Origin: Bryobacterales bacterium | GTDB taxonomy: Bacteria; Acidobacteriota; Terriglobia; Bryobacterales; Bryobacteraceae | Direction of reading: 5' to 3' | Length of the DNA stretch: 64,000 nt | Assembly: GCA_026954325.1 (NCBI GenBank) | Contig: JAIXKK010000144.1 | Coordinates: forward strand, 1 to 64,000 | Part shown: positions 1 through 8,687 of the stretch, piece by piece | Layout: each line of letters begins with the position of its first letter | Position numbering within the stretch: the first letter of the stretch is position 1 | Position numbers and translations under genes: made by a program | The notes under the pieces: model-generated | The model's input: only the letters and a program-made list of their open reading frames with translations | Databases searched by the model: none | What the model was told of the DNA's origin: nothing

Positions 1-2
1 GC

Positions 3-647
3 TCGAACAACCCGCGCGACTTCGGCTTGAAGAAGGGCCTCGATCACCTCGATGCCGTACGCGCCAGATTCCAGACCATCACCGATCGCTTTGCCCAGTT
101 TCAAGCGCAATGGCTCAACGTCCACGTCGACTTCCCTCTGCTGCAACGGCTGGCTTTGCCGGTCAGTATCGGTTCTGTCCGCTTTCCCGGCATCAAAATT
201 CACGACACCCGGATCATCGGTCTACTGGAAGTTCTGCTCCATGGTGGTACGACGGTTGGCGGCTGGACGGCGAAACAGATCCACGAGGCGGTTCTCACCA
301 CGTTCGGGCTATCGCCGACAGCATACCGATTGAACCAACTCCGCTACGATCTGCGTAAATTGAAAGGTCACGGCCTGCTCCAACGCGACGGCCGCCGCTA
401 CCGTTACCTGCTCACAACCAAGGGTGTCCCGGTGGCGTTGTTGTTTCAGTTCTTTCACAAACGCCTGTGTGGCCCGTTGGCCTACAGCCGGTTCCATCAC
501 AAGCCGGACTCCACTCATCGGCCAAACAGCAAGCTGGAGTCTGCCTGCCATGACGCCGACAAGGCCGAAGGTGATTCGCATCCTCGCAGCGGCTTGATGT
601 TACCTGGTTCAATGTTGAAGTATTCTTGTTTACAATTTTCGATCTAA
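3..647 (+). CDS. Conserved hypothetical protein with winged-helix-like C-terminus, 5' partial
   Basis: The frame is open from the first bases of the window, so the true start lies upstream; the TTG at 27 is only an internal possible start. The visible 214 residues contain the segment PGIKIHDTRIIGLLEVLL, followed by a region rich in basic residues (LNQLRYDLRKLKGHGLL, then RDGRRYRYLLTTKG) that reads like a winged-helix recognition helix and wing. Proteins of this appearance occur in rhizobia and acidobacteria, but I know of no assigned function, so DNA binding is inference. The last 40 residues are low in recognisable structure. The next gene is convergent and ends four bases away. Confidence 0.6.
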   Translation, partial: SNNPRDFGLKKGLDHLDAVRARFQTITDRFAQFQAQWLNVHVDFPLLQRLALPVSIGSVRFPGIKIHDTRIIGLLEVLLHGGTTVGGWTAKQIHEAVLTTFGLSPTAYRLNQLRYDLRKLKGHGLLQRDGRRYRYLLTTKGVPVALLFQFFHKRLCGPLAYSRFHHKPDSTHRPNSKLESACHDADKAEGDSHPRSGLMLPGSMLKYSCLQFSI

Positions 648-651
648 GAAT

Positions 652-1641
652 CTAATGCCGCTCGCCGCGGATCATCCGCCCCACTTCGCGCAGCGTCTGT
701 ACATCGATATCCCGCAGCCTGCCGCGGTAATCCGGTCCCACGTCGAGCGAAAAGAGATTCCCGTATTTCACCGCTCCCAGGTAGTCCTGGTAAATCTTCT
801 CCGCCGGAAGTGTCAGCCGGTCATGCTCGGGCAGCGAATAAAACCACTGCGCGCCGCCCTTATGTTCGGGGAGAATCGGATAAGTGAACTCCGCCGCCCG
901 GTAACTGCTCGCGGGCGCGTCGCGCATGTACGGCCCCGCCGCCGTCTGGTCGTTCAACGGACCCGGGCGTCCCTTCTCTCCCAATCGTAAATCGGCGCCT
1001 TCCTGATCTCCATGGTTGAACCCCACGAAACAGTTGGGCTGAAGCGATTTCACGAATCGAACCGTGTCCCCATGGCTCAACCCGCCATCGCCCACGGCAT
1101 GGTCGAACCAGATGAACTCGATCGGACCGTAGCCGGTGAGCAACTCCTTCAGTTGCGCCTTCTTCATCTCCGGGTTCGATCCCCCCTTGCGCGTCTTGCC
1201 ATCCTCTGCCCCGGGCCAGGTCCAATCACCTTCCGAGAAATACAACGCCAGTTTGATTCCGTGCCTGTCGCAGGACTTGCGCAGGTCCGCGAGCACATCC
1301 CGCCCTAAAGGCGCGCGCGTCACTTTCCTCTCCGTCGTCTTCGTATCCCAAAGACAAAAGCCGTCGTGGTGCTTGGTGAGGAACAGAATGTACCGCATTC
1401 CCGCTTCCTTCGCCGTCCGCACCCACTGTTCCACGTCCACTTCCTTCGCGCGGAAGAAGGAGACATCCTTCACGCCGGGCGTCCATTCCTTCCCCGAAAA
1501 CGTGCTGAACGACCAGCAGATGAACATGCCGAACTTCAGATTCTTGAGTTGCCGCACCCGTTCGTCACTGACCGGCGCCGCGGCGCTCACGCCCACCGCC
1601 GCGAATGACAGCCCTCCCAAAACAAACCACCGCCTTTTCAT
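652..1641 (-). CDS. Alpha-L-fucosidase-like protein (GH29), short form
   Basis: A 329-residue exported glycoside hydrolase. The start at 1641 is chosen because AGAGGAG lies about 7 bases upstream and the product then opens with a basic n-region and a hydrophobic stretch ending in SAAAP, a signal peptide; the seven residues upstream of it would spoil this. Residues 89-100 (TKHHDGFCLWDT) match the GH29 barrel signature, and WFDH at 178-181 holds the probable nucleophile Asp180. Typical GH29 enzymes carry an extra C-terminal beta-sandwich and are 430 residues or more, so this is a catalytic-domain-only form. Expected role: periplasmic removal of fucose from glycans. The neighbouring gene is another glycoside hydrolase on the same strand. 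Confidence 0.85.
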   Translation of the reverse strand: MKRRWFVLGGLSFAAVGVSAAAPVSDERVRQLKNLKFGMFICWSFSTFSGKEWTPGVKDVSFFRAKEVDVEQWVRTAKEAGMRYILFLTKHHDGFCLWDTKTTERKVTRAPLGRDVLADLRKSCDRHGIKLALYFSEGDWTWPGAEDGKTRKGGSNPEMKKAQLKELLTGYGPIEFIWFDHAVGDGGLSHGDTVRFVKSLQPNCFVGFNHGDQEGADLRLGEKGRPGPLNDQTAAGPYMRDAPASSYRAAEFTYPILPEHKGGAQWFYSLPEHDRLTLPAEKIYQDYLGAVKYGNLFSLDVGPDYRGRLRDIDVQTLREVGRMIRGERH

Positions 1642-1912
1642 TCGTCTTCTCCTCTCTAACAATAGCCAAGGATACTTGAAATCTGGCGGACAGCGCCGGG
1701 TCAGTGGTCAACCCTCGGAGCAGCGCTGTCAGCATGCCTTTCAACCCGATGGCGCTGTATCACGGCCAAGATCGAAGCGGGGGCCGATGCCGCCATTCGG
1801 AAGTTCGTGGATCTCGCCGCCACATCGCCGCGCCGATCGCCGGCCGCAAACCGCCGTCCGCTAATTCTCAGACTTTGCAGGCTCAAATCAGACTTCTCTG
1901 ACCCAGACCACC
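1642..1912. other. Intergenic gap with no confident gene
   Basis: A 271-base stretch separates two same-strand glycoside hydrolase genes. The part next to 1641 carries the ribosome binding site of the fucosidase-like gene. Around 1770-1830 the plus strand reads briefly like protein (TAKIEAGADAAIRKFVDLAA) but has no start or other supporting context, so I leave it unassigned. No obvious terminator hairpin or RNA was seen. Confidence 0.4.
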
Positions 1913-4060
1913 CTACCGTGCAATCCGCAGCAGCACCACGCCCGCGGCTGGAATGCGCACCGTCTCTCCCTCGCCGGCAACCCGAGAGGCGTCGAGGCTT
2001 GCCGTAACACCGCCCTCCATCTGCTGAACGGAACCCAGAGACCGCAGCGGAACCGGCAAGTTTCCAGGGCTGATCTTCACCCGCGCCTGCCTCGCCTCCG
2101 AACTCGTGTTCCCCAGCAGAATCCACGCCTCCCCTTCGCGGCTGTAGACAGCGGTAATGCAATCCGCGGCGTCCACTTTCACCGCCCGGTTCCGCCGGTC
2201 CTGGAACTGATAGCGCGTCAGGTCGCCGAGCGGCGCCAATATCTTGTACAGAGCGATCGCTTCTTCGCTCGCCGGCCAGGGAGCTACGCCCGTAAGCAGC
2301 GTCTCCACCGCGAAAACCCTCCGCAGGTGCTCCGGCGCGCCCTGGTCAATGCTGCCATAGCCGATAACCCCTCGCGAACGCGCCCCGGCGAAGCTCCACT
2401 CCACCGGCAGTTCCTCCACGGGAGGCACTGACCGCGACAATTTTCCGTAACCCCACTCCATGCCCACCACGCGATCGGCAAAATTCTCCGTCGCGAACAT
2501 CGGAGCCATCGTATTGTGTACGATGACCAGGCCCTTCGGGCCAACCCGTTCCCGCGTCCATTCCATAAGCTCGAGCAGTTCATCCATGTCCCAGTGCCCG
2601 GTGGGCGAAAGGGCCAGCGTTTCCGTCCGCCCGGAAACGCCGTTCGTACTCTTGCCAACATGCAGCGGATTGTTGCAGTACAGCGCTACGTTCCAGTCGT
2701 AGTAAATACCGTCCAGGTTGTGGTTTTTGAGCACCGTATCAATATTCCGCTCGAGGGTCTTCAGCCATCCGGATTTCAAACACATCTGCGCGCCGTATTC
2801 CCCGTGCCGCGTCAGATTATGATGAAGTTTTCCGGTGTCGTCCGGTTTGCGCCCCCATTCCTCCCCGTGCTCCTTAAAGTCCCGCGTCGCCGGATGCAAT
2901 TCCTTGTTCGAAAAGTAAGTGGCCACCCGGATGCCGTGCGCGTGGCAGCGGCCGATCGTCAGGTCGTACTGCTTCATGTCTTCCGGCGGATAGGGTGGAT
3001 ACGATCCGTCACGCCAGAACAAACCATCCCCCAAAGCGTCTCCGTCATTGTGGCAGTGGACGGTGCGAATACCCGAATCGGCCCACTCCTTCACCTGCTC
3101 CTCGGTTACCCACTTCCCTCCCCGGGCGCCGAACGAGGTATGCAGCCACGCCGGATTGGCGTGCCCTTCCAGAATCGGCACGCCCAGATAACTGTCGAAT
3201 GTCCAGGTTCCGCGCGCGGGAACCCGCCCCGTGATATCCAGCGGGTTGATCGACACGCTGACCCCAAGCGGGGTGATGCTCGAAGACACGCCGCACGACC
3301 CAGCCCCCGGCTTCCCCGCCGCCTGATAGTCCCACTGCGCCAGGTCGTCGGAGACGAACCATTCAATCCCCTCGATTCCCGGATTCGCCAGCACGAGATA
3401 GCGCGGCACGAATCGCGTCTGTAGCGGCGGATCAAAATAAGCTCCCGCCCGCTGTTTCCGCCACTGCATCACTCCGAAAGACACCGGCGACACGCCCTCC
3501 TGGTCCGCAATGCCCTGGCGGTAGCCGTACTGCTCGAGGCTCGGGTCGAACACGGCGGATAGGACGCTTACGCGCCGAATAGCGATAGGGCTCTCCCCAA
3601 AGACGAATTCCCGCCGCACCTTGACGTATCCCCACCGGTACTCATAGCGGGTTCGAAGACGGATGCCCGAATCCTTTCCTTTCGCGCTCAACAGCCGGCT
3701 GGTGACGCGCACCACCCGCGCCTTGCCCGAACTGTCGAGCACAACCTCGGGAGAAGCATCATTCTGAGAATGGAAACTCTCTCCCTCCGCCGTCGCCACG
3801 TACGCGTCGATGGGCTTCACCAGCAGATTCGTGGAGGATCCGTGAGTGTACGCCACCACCGAGATCTCCGCTCCGCGCTTCAAGTCGTGCCGGAAAGTGT
3901 AATAAGGAGTAGAAAGTGCGAGCGTTCCGGCGGCATCCCGCCGTTCCACGCGATACTCGCCGGGCCACGTGCCCTGCTGCCCGCGGACAGGTCCCGCAAT
4001 GCCGAGCATGCACGCCGCCGCCCAAAGATAGGAAGTAAACGTTCTGGGAGACATAGCCAT
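1913..4060 (-). CDS. Large exported TIM-barrel glycoside hydrolase-like protein
   Basis: A 715-residue protein if started at the ATG at 4060 (a second ATG lies two codons in, at 4054); the longer open frame to 4213 would overlap the ABC ATPase gene. The N-terminus has a hydrophobic signal segment ending near GPVRGQQ. The first half is beta-rich, like the N-terminal domains of GH36- or GH97-type enzymes. The middle resembles a TIM barrel: WADSGIRTVHCHNDGD, then HAHGIRVATYFSNKELHP, then NLDGIYYDWNVALYCNN, where the Asp is a candidate catalytic residue. A small beta domain with GEAWILLGNTS ends the protein. Exact GH family is not recognised. It lies upstream of the GH29 gene on the same strand, so both may act on one fucose-containing glycan; that is inference. 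Confidence 0.65.
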   Translation of the reverse strand: MAMSPRTFTSYLWAAACMLGIAGPVRGQQGTWPGEYRVERRDAAGTLALSTPYYTFRHDLKRGAEISVVAYTHGSSTNLLVKPIDAYVATAEGESFHSQNDASPEVVLDSSGKARVVRVTSRLLSAKGKDSGIRLRTRYEYRWGYVKVRREFVFGESPIAIRRVSVLSAVFDPSLEQYGYRQGIADQEGVSPVSFGVMQWRKQRAGAYFDPPLQTRFVPRYLVLANPGIEGIEWFVSDDLAQWDYQAAGKPGAGSCGVSSSITPLGVSVSINPLDITGRVPARGTWTFDSYLGVPILEGHANPAWLHTSFGARGGKWVTEEQVKEWADSGIRTVHCHNDGDALGDGLFWRDGSYPPYPPEDMKQYDLTIGRCHAHGIRVATYFSNKELHPATRDFKEHGEEWGRKPDDTGKLHHNLTRHGEYGAQMCLKSGWLKTLERNIDTVLKNHNLDGIYYDWNVALYCNNPLHVGKSTNGVSGRTETLALSPTGHWDMDELLELMEWTRERVGPKGLVIVHNTMAPMFATENFADRVVGMEWGYGKLSRSVPPVEELPVEWSFAGARSRGVIGYGSIDQGAPEHLRRVFAVETLLTGVAPWPASEEAIALYKILAPLGDLTRYQFQDRRNRAVKVDAADCITAVYSREGEAWILLGNTSSEARQARVKISPGNLPVPLRSLGSVQQMEGGVTASLDASRVAGEGETVRIPAAGVVLLRIAR

Positions 4061-4118
4061 TCCGACTGTATCAATTTTCGCCAGACCGGAGACCGGGGAC
4101 GCTCGCTCCCGCGCCATG

Positions 4119-5423
4119 TCAAGTGGCCGCTGCTCCCGCCGGCTCGAGGTAAAGCATTTCCTTCGCGTCATCGTAGGCGAGAAGTTCGGCATAACGCCCC
4201 CAATCGACCGCAATCTGCATCTGCCGCTCGATTTCCTCGGCTAGGATTTCGCCCTCGAGTTCGGTTTTGATGCCGTTCCAAGGGACTTGCCGGCGCTCCG
4301 CTTCCCGCAGTTTGTCGAGCATCCATCGAATGAGCGGAAGACGCCTTACTCGCAGGGCAAACATCTCCTTCCGGGCGGCCACGCCGGCTTCGGCGAACGT
4401 CTCGCCGAGTGTGGTTAGAGCGATGTCGCCCTGGGCGATGGTCGCAAACCCGAGTAGTTCGGCGGCCTCGGTGAGCAGCAGCATGTGGTCCGAATCGAGC
4501 TTGAGATCATCCGTCAGGCGGTAAATATCCGTGTGCGGCCCGGGGATTTTCACGAGATACCCCATCAGACCCTCGATGTCGTTGATGTTGACTTCAGGCA
4601 GCAATCGGAGCCGCCCTTCCCCGCCTGGCGCGGCCCCGAGTTCGACGTGCTCCGGTTGGGTTTGGCCGGCCATGGTCGTATACACCCGGTCCACCGTCTC
4701 GAGAAATGCCGTTCCCTTCCGGAACCTCGGGCGCCGCAAGCCCACGGCAAAATCGGCGGTGACGCGGCCGGGATCTTTCTCCATGATCACGATGCGGTCC
4801 GCCATATACACTGCTTCCTCGATATTGTGAGTCACCATCAGAATAGCTTTCGTCGGCAGATCGCCGCCGGTCCACAAACCGGTCAATTCTGTTCGCAGTG
4901 CTTCGGCGCTGAGAACGTCAAGAGCCGAGAAGGGCTCATCCAGGCATAGCAATTCCGGGCTTACGGCCATCGCGCGCGCGAATCCGGCTTTCTGCCTCAT
5001 CCCTCCCGACAACTCGCGAGGATATGCTGTCTCGAACCCGTCCAACCCCACCTTGTCGAGCAGGTCAAGCGCCCGCGGCCCGGCCAGTTTCTCCGGTACG
5101 TGGCGCGCGCGGAGAACAACCTCGACGTTCTCGAGAACCGTGAGCCAGGGGAATAGCGCGAACGTCTGGAAGACAATCGTGGCGTGGGGATTGATGCCGC
5201 GCAGCGGCCTGCCCCGGTAGAGCACGCGCCCCTCCGATGGAGCCGTTAACCCGGCCACGATTCGCAGCAGCGTGCTCTTCCCGCATCCCGACGGCCCCAA
5301 GAGCGCGACGAATTCGCCTTCGTAAATCTTCAAACGCACGTCTTGTACGGCGAGGAACTGCTTCCGCCGGGCGCCGTAGTAGTGGCTGATGTTGTCGAGT
5401 TCAATCAGAGCATCCGAAGCCAT
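4119..5423 (-). CDS. NitT/TauT-type ABC transporter ATP-binding protein with AAA-associated C-terminal domain
   Basis: A 434-residue ATPase. Start at 5423 follows GGAG at about -10 and lies five bases after the permease stop. Residues 43-51 are the Walker A loop (GPSGCGKST), followed by the Q-loop, the LSGGM signature and a Walker B ending LLCLDEP, then the H-switch (VTHNIEEAV). Beyond about residue 290 there is an extra domain of roughly 140 residues beginning NINDIEGLMGYL, matching the AAA-associated C-terminal domain known in a subset of nitrate/sulfonate/taurine ATPases. It partners the double permease encoded just upstream. No substrate-binding protein is present in the window, so the substrate cannot be named. 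Confidence 0.88.
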   Translation of the reverse strand: MASDALIELDNISHYYGARRKQFLAVQDVRLKIYEGEFVALLGPSGCGKSTLLRIVAGLTAPSEGRVLYRGRPLRGINPHATIVFQTFALFPWLTVLENVEVVLRARHVPEKLAGPRALDLLDKVGLDGFETAYPRELSGGMRQKAGFARAMAVSPELLCLDEPFSALDVLSAEALRTELTGLWTGGDLPTKAILMVTHNIEEAVYMADRIVIMEKDPGRVTADFAVGLRRPRFRKGTAFLETVDRVYTTMAGQTQPEHVELGAAPGGEGRLRLLPEVNINDIEGLMGYLVKIPGPHTDIYRLTDDLKLDSDHMLLLTEAAELLGFATIAQGDIALTTLGETFAEAGVAARKEMFALRVRRLPLIRWMLDKLREAERRQVPWNGIKTELEGEILAEEIERQMQIAVDWGRYAELLAYDDAKEMLYLEPAGAAAT

Positions 5424-5427
5424 GCGT

Positions 5428-7176
5428 CTACTCCAGGCGGTAACGCTCACCGGCAATCCTGTACAGGCGTTGCCAGACCAGCCGGTTGATGCCCGCCACC
5501 GCGAAAACCATGGAAAGCGTCGCTGCCAGCAGGAGAGGGTAATCTCCCCGCGCCGTTGCCCGGGCGATTGCGGCGCCGATGCCGGTTACCGCGCGGGTGG
5601 TTCCCCCGAACTCAGTGTATTCGGCGACAATGCTGGCATTCCAGGCGCCCCCCGCGGCGGTGATCAGCCCCGTGATGATGTATGGAAACAGCGCGGGAAG
5701 AATCAACACGCGCCATCGCTGCCGGCGGCTTAATCCGAGCATCAACGCGGTGTCTTTGAGATCCCGCGGCACGGCGGAAGCGCCGGCAATCACATTGAAC
5801 AGCAAGTACCACTGCGTCCCCATGAGCATCAGCGCGATGGCGGCGATGTTCAAACCATTCGGAAGGCGAAGGAATCCCAGCAGCAGGATCGGAAACAGAG
5901 CGGTGGCCGGCACCGATGCGGCGACCTGGACCAGGGGCTGCAGCACGGCCGCTACGCGGGGTTTGCTTCCGATCGCGACTCCGGCCGGCACGGTCCAGGC
6001 GAGCGCGATGAGAACGGTTGCCAGTACCCGCCCCGCCGTTGCCGCGAGTCCCGCCGCAATCGCCCCCCACTGCCGCCCGGGAACCTGCGCCAGTAGAGCC
6101 GCCGACGAGTATGCGCCATAAAGAAGTATGCTCCCGCCAATCGAAACGCTGAGCCAAGGCAGCCGCGAAGATGCTTCCGCGCCGTGGATCTCCCGTCTCT
6201 CTCGGGCAGCCCGCGAGACCGCGCGATCGAGCAACCGCGGCAGCCAGGTCAAGAGCCGCCGCGCGGCGGGCGCGACGATTCGTGAGTTTCGCCACGCCTC
6301 ATAAAACCACGACGGCGGCGCCGGACGGGACCCGGCGGTCTCCAGTCTGAACCGGTCCGACCATGCCAGCAACGGGCGCCAGACTACTTGGTCCAGCAGC
6401 GCGATCAGCGCAATCAGCGCCGCCAACCCCCAGCCGATCGCGCGCCAGTCTCCCACCCGCGCGGCTTCACTCAAGTACGCTCCGATGCCCGGCAACCGGA
6501 AATCACGCTTCCCAACAGTGAAAATCTCAGCCGCCATCAGGAAAAACCAGCCGCCGGCCCAGCTCATCATGCTGTTCCATACAAGCCCGATCGCGGCGAA
6601 CGGCAACTCCAGTTTCTTCAGCCGGAGCCACGCGTCAAACGAAAACACGGCGGCCACTTCCCGCAACTCTCGCGGAATTGTCTTCAGCGATTGATACCAG
6701 ACAAAAGTCAGGTTCCAGACCTGGCTGGTGAAGATCAGCACGACAGAAGCGAGTTCCGCCGCGGCATTCCGCGGCAAAACGGCGCGTAAACCAAGGAACA
6801 CGATGGGCAGGAATGACAGAATCGGCACGCTTTGGAGCACATCCAGCAGCGGGATCAGCAATCGTTCAGCACGGCGGTTGTACGCGGCCGCGTATCCGTA
6901 GGCAAGCGTAAAAACGACGGATAGCAAGTAGGCGATGAGCATCCTTGTGAGCGACAGCCCCGCATAGAAGACGAGATGTGCCGGCTCCAGCGAAATCTCA
7001 GGCCCCCGCGTCACCAGCGGCGCATGAAACGCTAACCGGACACCGGCGTAGAGGAAAACGGCGACCGTCACCAGGGCGACAGCGTCTCCCCAATTCCACG
7101 CGACGTATTGCGCCGCTCCGAAACTCAGTGACCGGATGCGCGCGGCATCCCGGTATCTGGTGAGCAGTCGTGGCAT
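5428..7176 (-). CDS. ABC transporter permease, fusion of two NitT/TauT-type permease domains
   Basis: A 582-residue membrane protein made of two tandem permease halves. The first half spans about residues 20-270 and has a BPD-type coupling region (EVAAVFSFDAWLRLKKLELP). The second, about 340-575, has its own (LKDTALMLGLSRRQRWRVLILP). Each half has about six hydrophobic segments. The usual arrangement is two copies of a 250-residue permease, so this fusion supplies the whole membrane channel in one chain. It is followed by its ATPase with a five-base gap, which indicates one transcript. The periplasmic binding component is missing locally. Confidence 0.88.
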   Translation of the reverse strand: MPRLLTRYRDAARIRSLSFGAAQYVAWNWGDAVALVTVAVFLYAGVRLAFHAPLVTRGPEISLEPAHLVFYAGLSLTRMLIAYLLSVVFTLAYGYAAAYNRRAERLLIPLLDVLQSVPILSFLPIVFLGLRAVLPRNAAAELASVVLIFTSQVWNLTFVWYQSLKTIPRELREVAAVFSFDAWLRLKKLELPFAAIGLVWNSMMSWAGGWFFLMAAEIFTVGKRDFRLPGIGAYLSEAARVGDWRAIGWGLAALIALIALLDQVVWRPLLAWSDRFRLETAGSRPAPPSWFYEAWRNSRIVAPAARRLLTWLPRLLDRAVSRAARERREIHGAEASSRLPWLSVSIGGSILLYGAYSSAALLAQVPGRQWGAIAAGLAATAGRVLATVLIALAWTVPAGVAIGSKPRVAAVLQPLVQVAASVPATALFPILLLGFLRLPNGLNIAAIALMLMGTQWYLLFNVIAGASAVPRDLKDTALMLGLSRRQRWRVLILPALFPYIITGLITAAGGAWNASIVAEYTEFGGTTRAVTGIGAAIARATARGDYPLLLAATLSMVFAVAGINRLVWQRLYRIAGERYRLE

Positions 7177-7414
7177 CGCAACCCTATCCCACTATAGTTT
7201 GTCCGCACCCTTGGGGGACCGCGGTGAAGCAGCGGAAATCGGCGGTCACCGGACGATTCGCACGTTCAACCTTACTCCCCGCGGTGACTCCTGAGGCGTG
7301 CGGGATGGAACTGGTCCCGCCGCCAAAACAGCCCGGCAAGGCCGGCATCGGCCCGCTCCTTCTCGTAGACCGCATCCCGGACGACAACCCGAAGAAAGCC
7401 GCACGCCATGAGCG
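7177..7414. other. Intergenic region upstream of ABC permease
   Basis: A 238-base gap between the ABC permease start and the stop of the lipoprotein gene. It should contain the promoter of the ABC operon. I saw no recognisable riboswitch, RNA gene or strong hairpin with a T-run, and none of the short open frames has coding character. Confidence 0.35.
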
Positions 7415-8002
7415 TTACTTCACCTTCACGGACAGGTCCGCCTCCTGCCGCTTTCCGTCCTCGCCCTTCACCACCAGCCGGAATTTCGTGCTCGCCGTCA
7501 CCTGCTCCTGGAAACACCGCCGCTCCGCCACCGGGACGCTCTTTCCGTTCAACTCCGCCGACTTTGCCTTCACCAGTCCGTAGCACAGCGTCACTCGTTC
7601 CCCAGCCGCCGCCTCCGGCTTATCCGCCACGAAGAGCCGGATCATCTCCACCGGCTTCGACGCCGGCGGGCCCACAGTCACGTCCACCCCCCGCGAAGCC
7701 CCCTCCACCGACAGCGTATAGTGCGTCGTCTTCTCCGGCTTCACCGTAAAACAGCGCGTGAACGAGGGCGTCAGCTTTTCCAGCGGCGGGTCCAGCTTCA
7801 CCCACTTCGCATCCTCGACGCCGTAACACAACAGCGTCTCTTCGCCTTTGTGAATCGAGGGCGGCGAAGCATAGAAGCTCGTGATCTTCGCTGCCGCCGG
7901 CGCGGCCGCTGCCTTCTTTTCATGCGTGACCGGACCGCCGCATGACGGCAGCAGCACACATACCGCAATCACGAATCTACTGCCGCCGCAAACAGTCCGC
8001 AA
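7415..8002 (-). CDS. Putative lipoprotein with two Ig-like repeats
   Basis: A 195-residue protein of unknown function. The TTG at 8002 gives an N-terminus with basic residues, a hydrophobic run and a lipobox-like LLPSC, so lipidation at Cys22 is likely; a GTG at 7972 is the alternative start but leaves a very short signal. The mature part contains two similar units, each with a Cys-containing strand (TLLCYGVEDAKWVKLDPP and VTLCYGLVKAKSAELNGK) followed by a second Cys and a TTHYTL or STKFRL strand. They read as two small beta-sandwich repeats. The gene overlaps the end of the Sua5/YrdC gene by 26 bases and may be co-transcribed with it. Function unknown. Confidence 0.7.
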   Translation of the reverse strand: MRTVCGGSRFVIAVCVLLPSCGGPVTHEKKAAAAPAAAKITSFYASPPSIHKGEETLLCYGVEDAKWVKLDPPLEKLTPSFTRCFTVKPEKTTHYTLSVEGASRGVDVTVGPPASKPVEMIRLFVADKPEAAAGERVTLCYGLVKAKSAELNGKSVPVAERRCFQEQVTASTKFRLVVKGEDGKRQEADLSVKVK

Positions 8003-8687
8003 TTTCTTTTTCCGTAATCGCCCCTTCGCGAATCACCCGCCAGTAAGGCTCTGTAATGTCCACCGTCGTATTGCCCGGCCCGGCGCACAACCCGCCGTCC
8101 AACACCAGGTCCACTCTGCCGTCCATCGTCGCGAATGCCTCGATCCCGCTGCGGCACGTCGGCTGCCCGCTGAGGTTCGCGCTCGTCGCGATCAGCGGAT
8201 GCTCCAGCCAGTCCAACAGCCCGTTGGCCACCGGCGATTTCGCCTGCCGTATCGCCAACCGCCCCGTGTTCCCCGTCACCTTCAACGGAACCTTCGCCGA
8301 CGCCGGCACGATCATCGTCAGCGGCCCCGGCCAGAAATGCCGCGCCAGGAGGAAAAACCGCGAACTCAACTCCTTCGCAAGGTCCTCCGCCATCAGCAGG
8401 CCGCTCACAATCAGCGGCAGCGAGCGGGAAAACTCCCGCCCCTTGGCGTCAAACACCTTGCCCACCGCGTGCAGATTGAACGGGTCCGCCACAATCGAAT
8501 ACAACGAGTCCGTGGGAATCACCACGATCTCCCCGCGGCGGATGGCGGCCGCGGCCCGCTCGAGCGCCTCGGGATTCGGTTGTTCGCGATCAAGTTCTAT
8601 CAGGTCCGTTGCCACTATGTTTGCTTCATCCGATCGTTTGATTTCATCTCGGCCCGATCGCTTCGGCAACCTGGATTGCCATCTCAT
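7977..8687 (-). CDS. L-threonylcarbamoyladenylate synthase (Sua5/YciO/YrdC family)
   Basis: The enzyme makes threonylcarbamoyl-AMP for the t6A37 modification of ANN-decoding tRNAs. The YrdC core is clear: GEIVVIPTDSLYSIVADP near the N-terminus, the phosphate-binding RSLPLIV region, the PGPLTMIVP strand and SANLSG near residue 170. At up to 236 residues it fits the single-domain TsaC form rather than long Sua5. The ATG at 8687 lies inside the upstream gene and has no visible ribosome binding site; a GTG at 8615 is a reasonable alternative. It follows the methyltransferase/MTHFR gene on the same strand and overlaps it by 44 bases if the long start is used. Confidence 0.87.
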   Translation of the reverse strand: MRWQSRLPKRSGRDEIKRSDEANIVATDLIELDREQPNPEALERAAAAIRRGEIVVIPTDSLYSIVADPFNLHAVGKVFDAKGREFSRSLPLIVSGLLMAEDLAKELSSRFFLLARHFWPGPLTMIVPASAKVPLKVTGNTGRLAIRQAKSPVANGLLDWLEHPLIATSANLSGQPTCRSGIEAFATMDGRVDLVLDGGLCAGPGNTTVDITEPYWRVIREGAITEKEIADCLRRQ

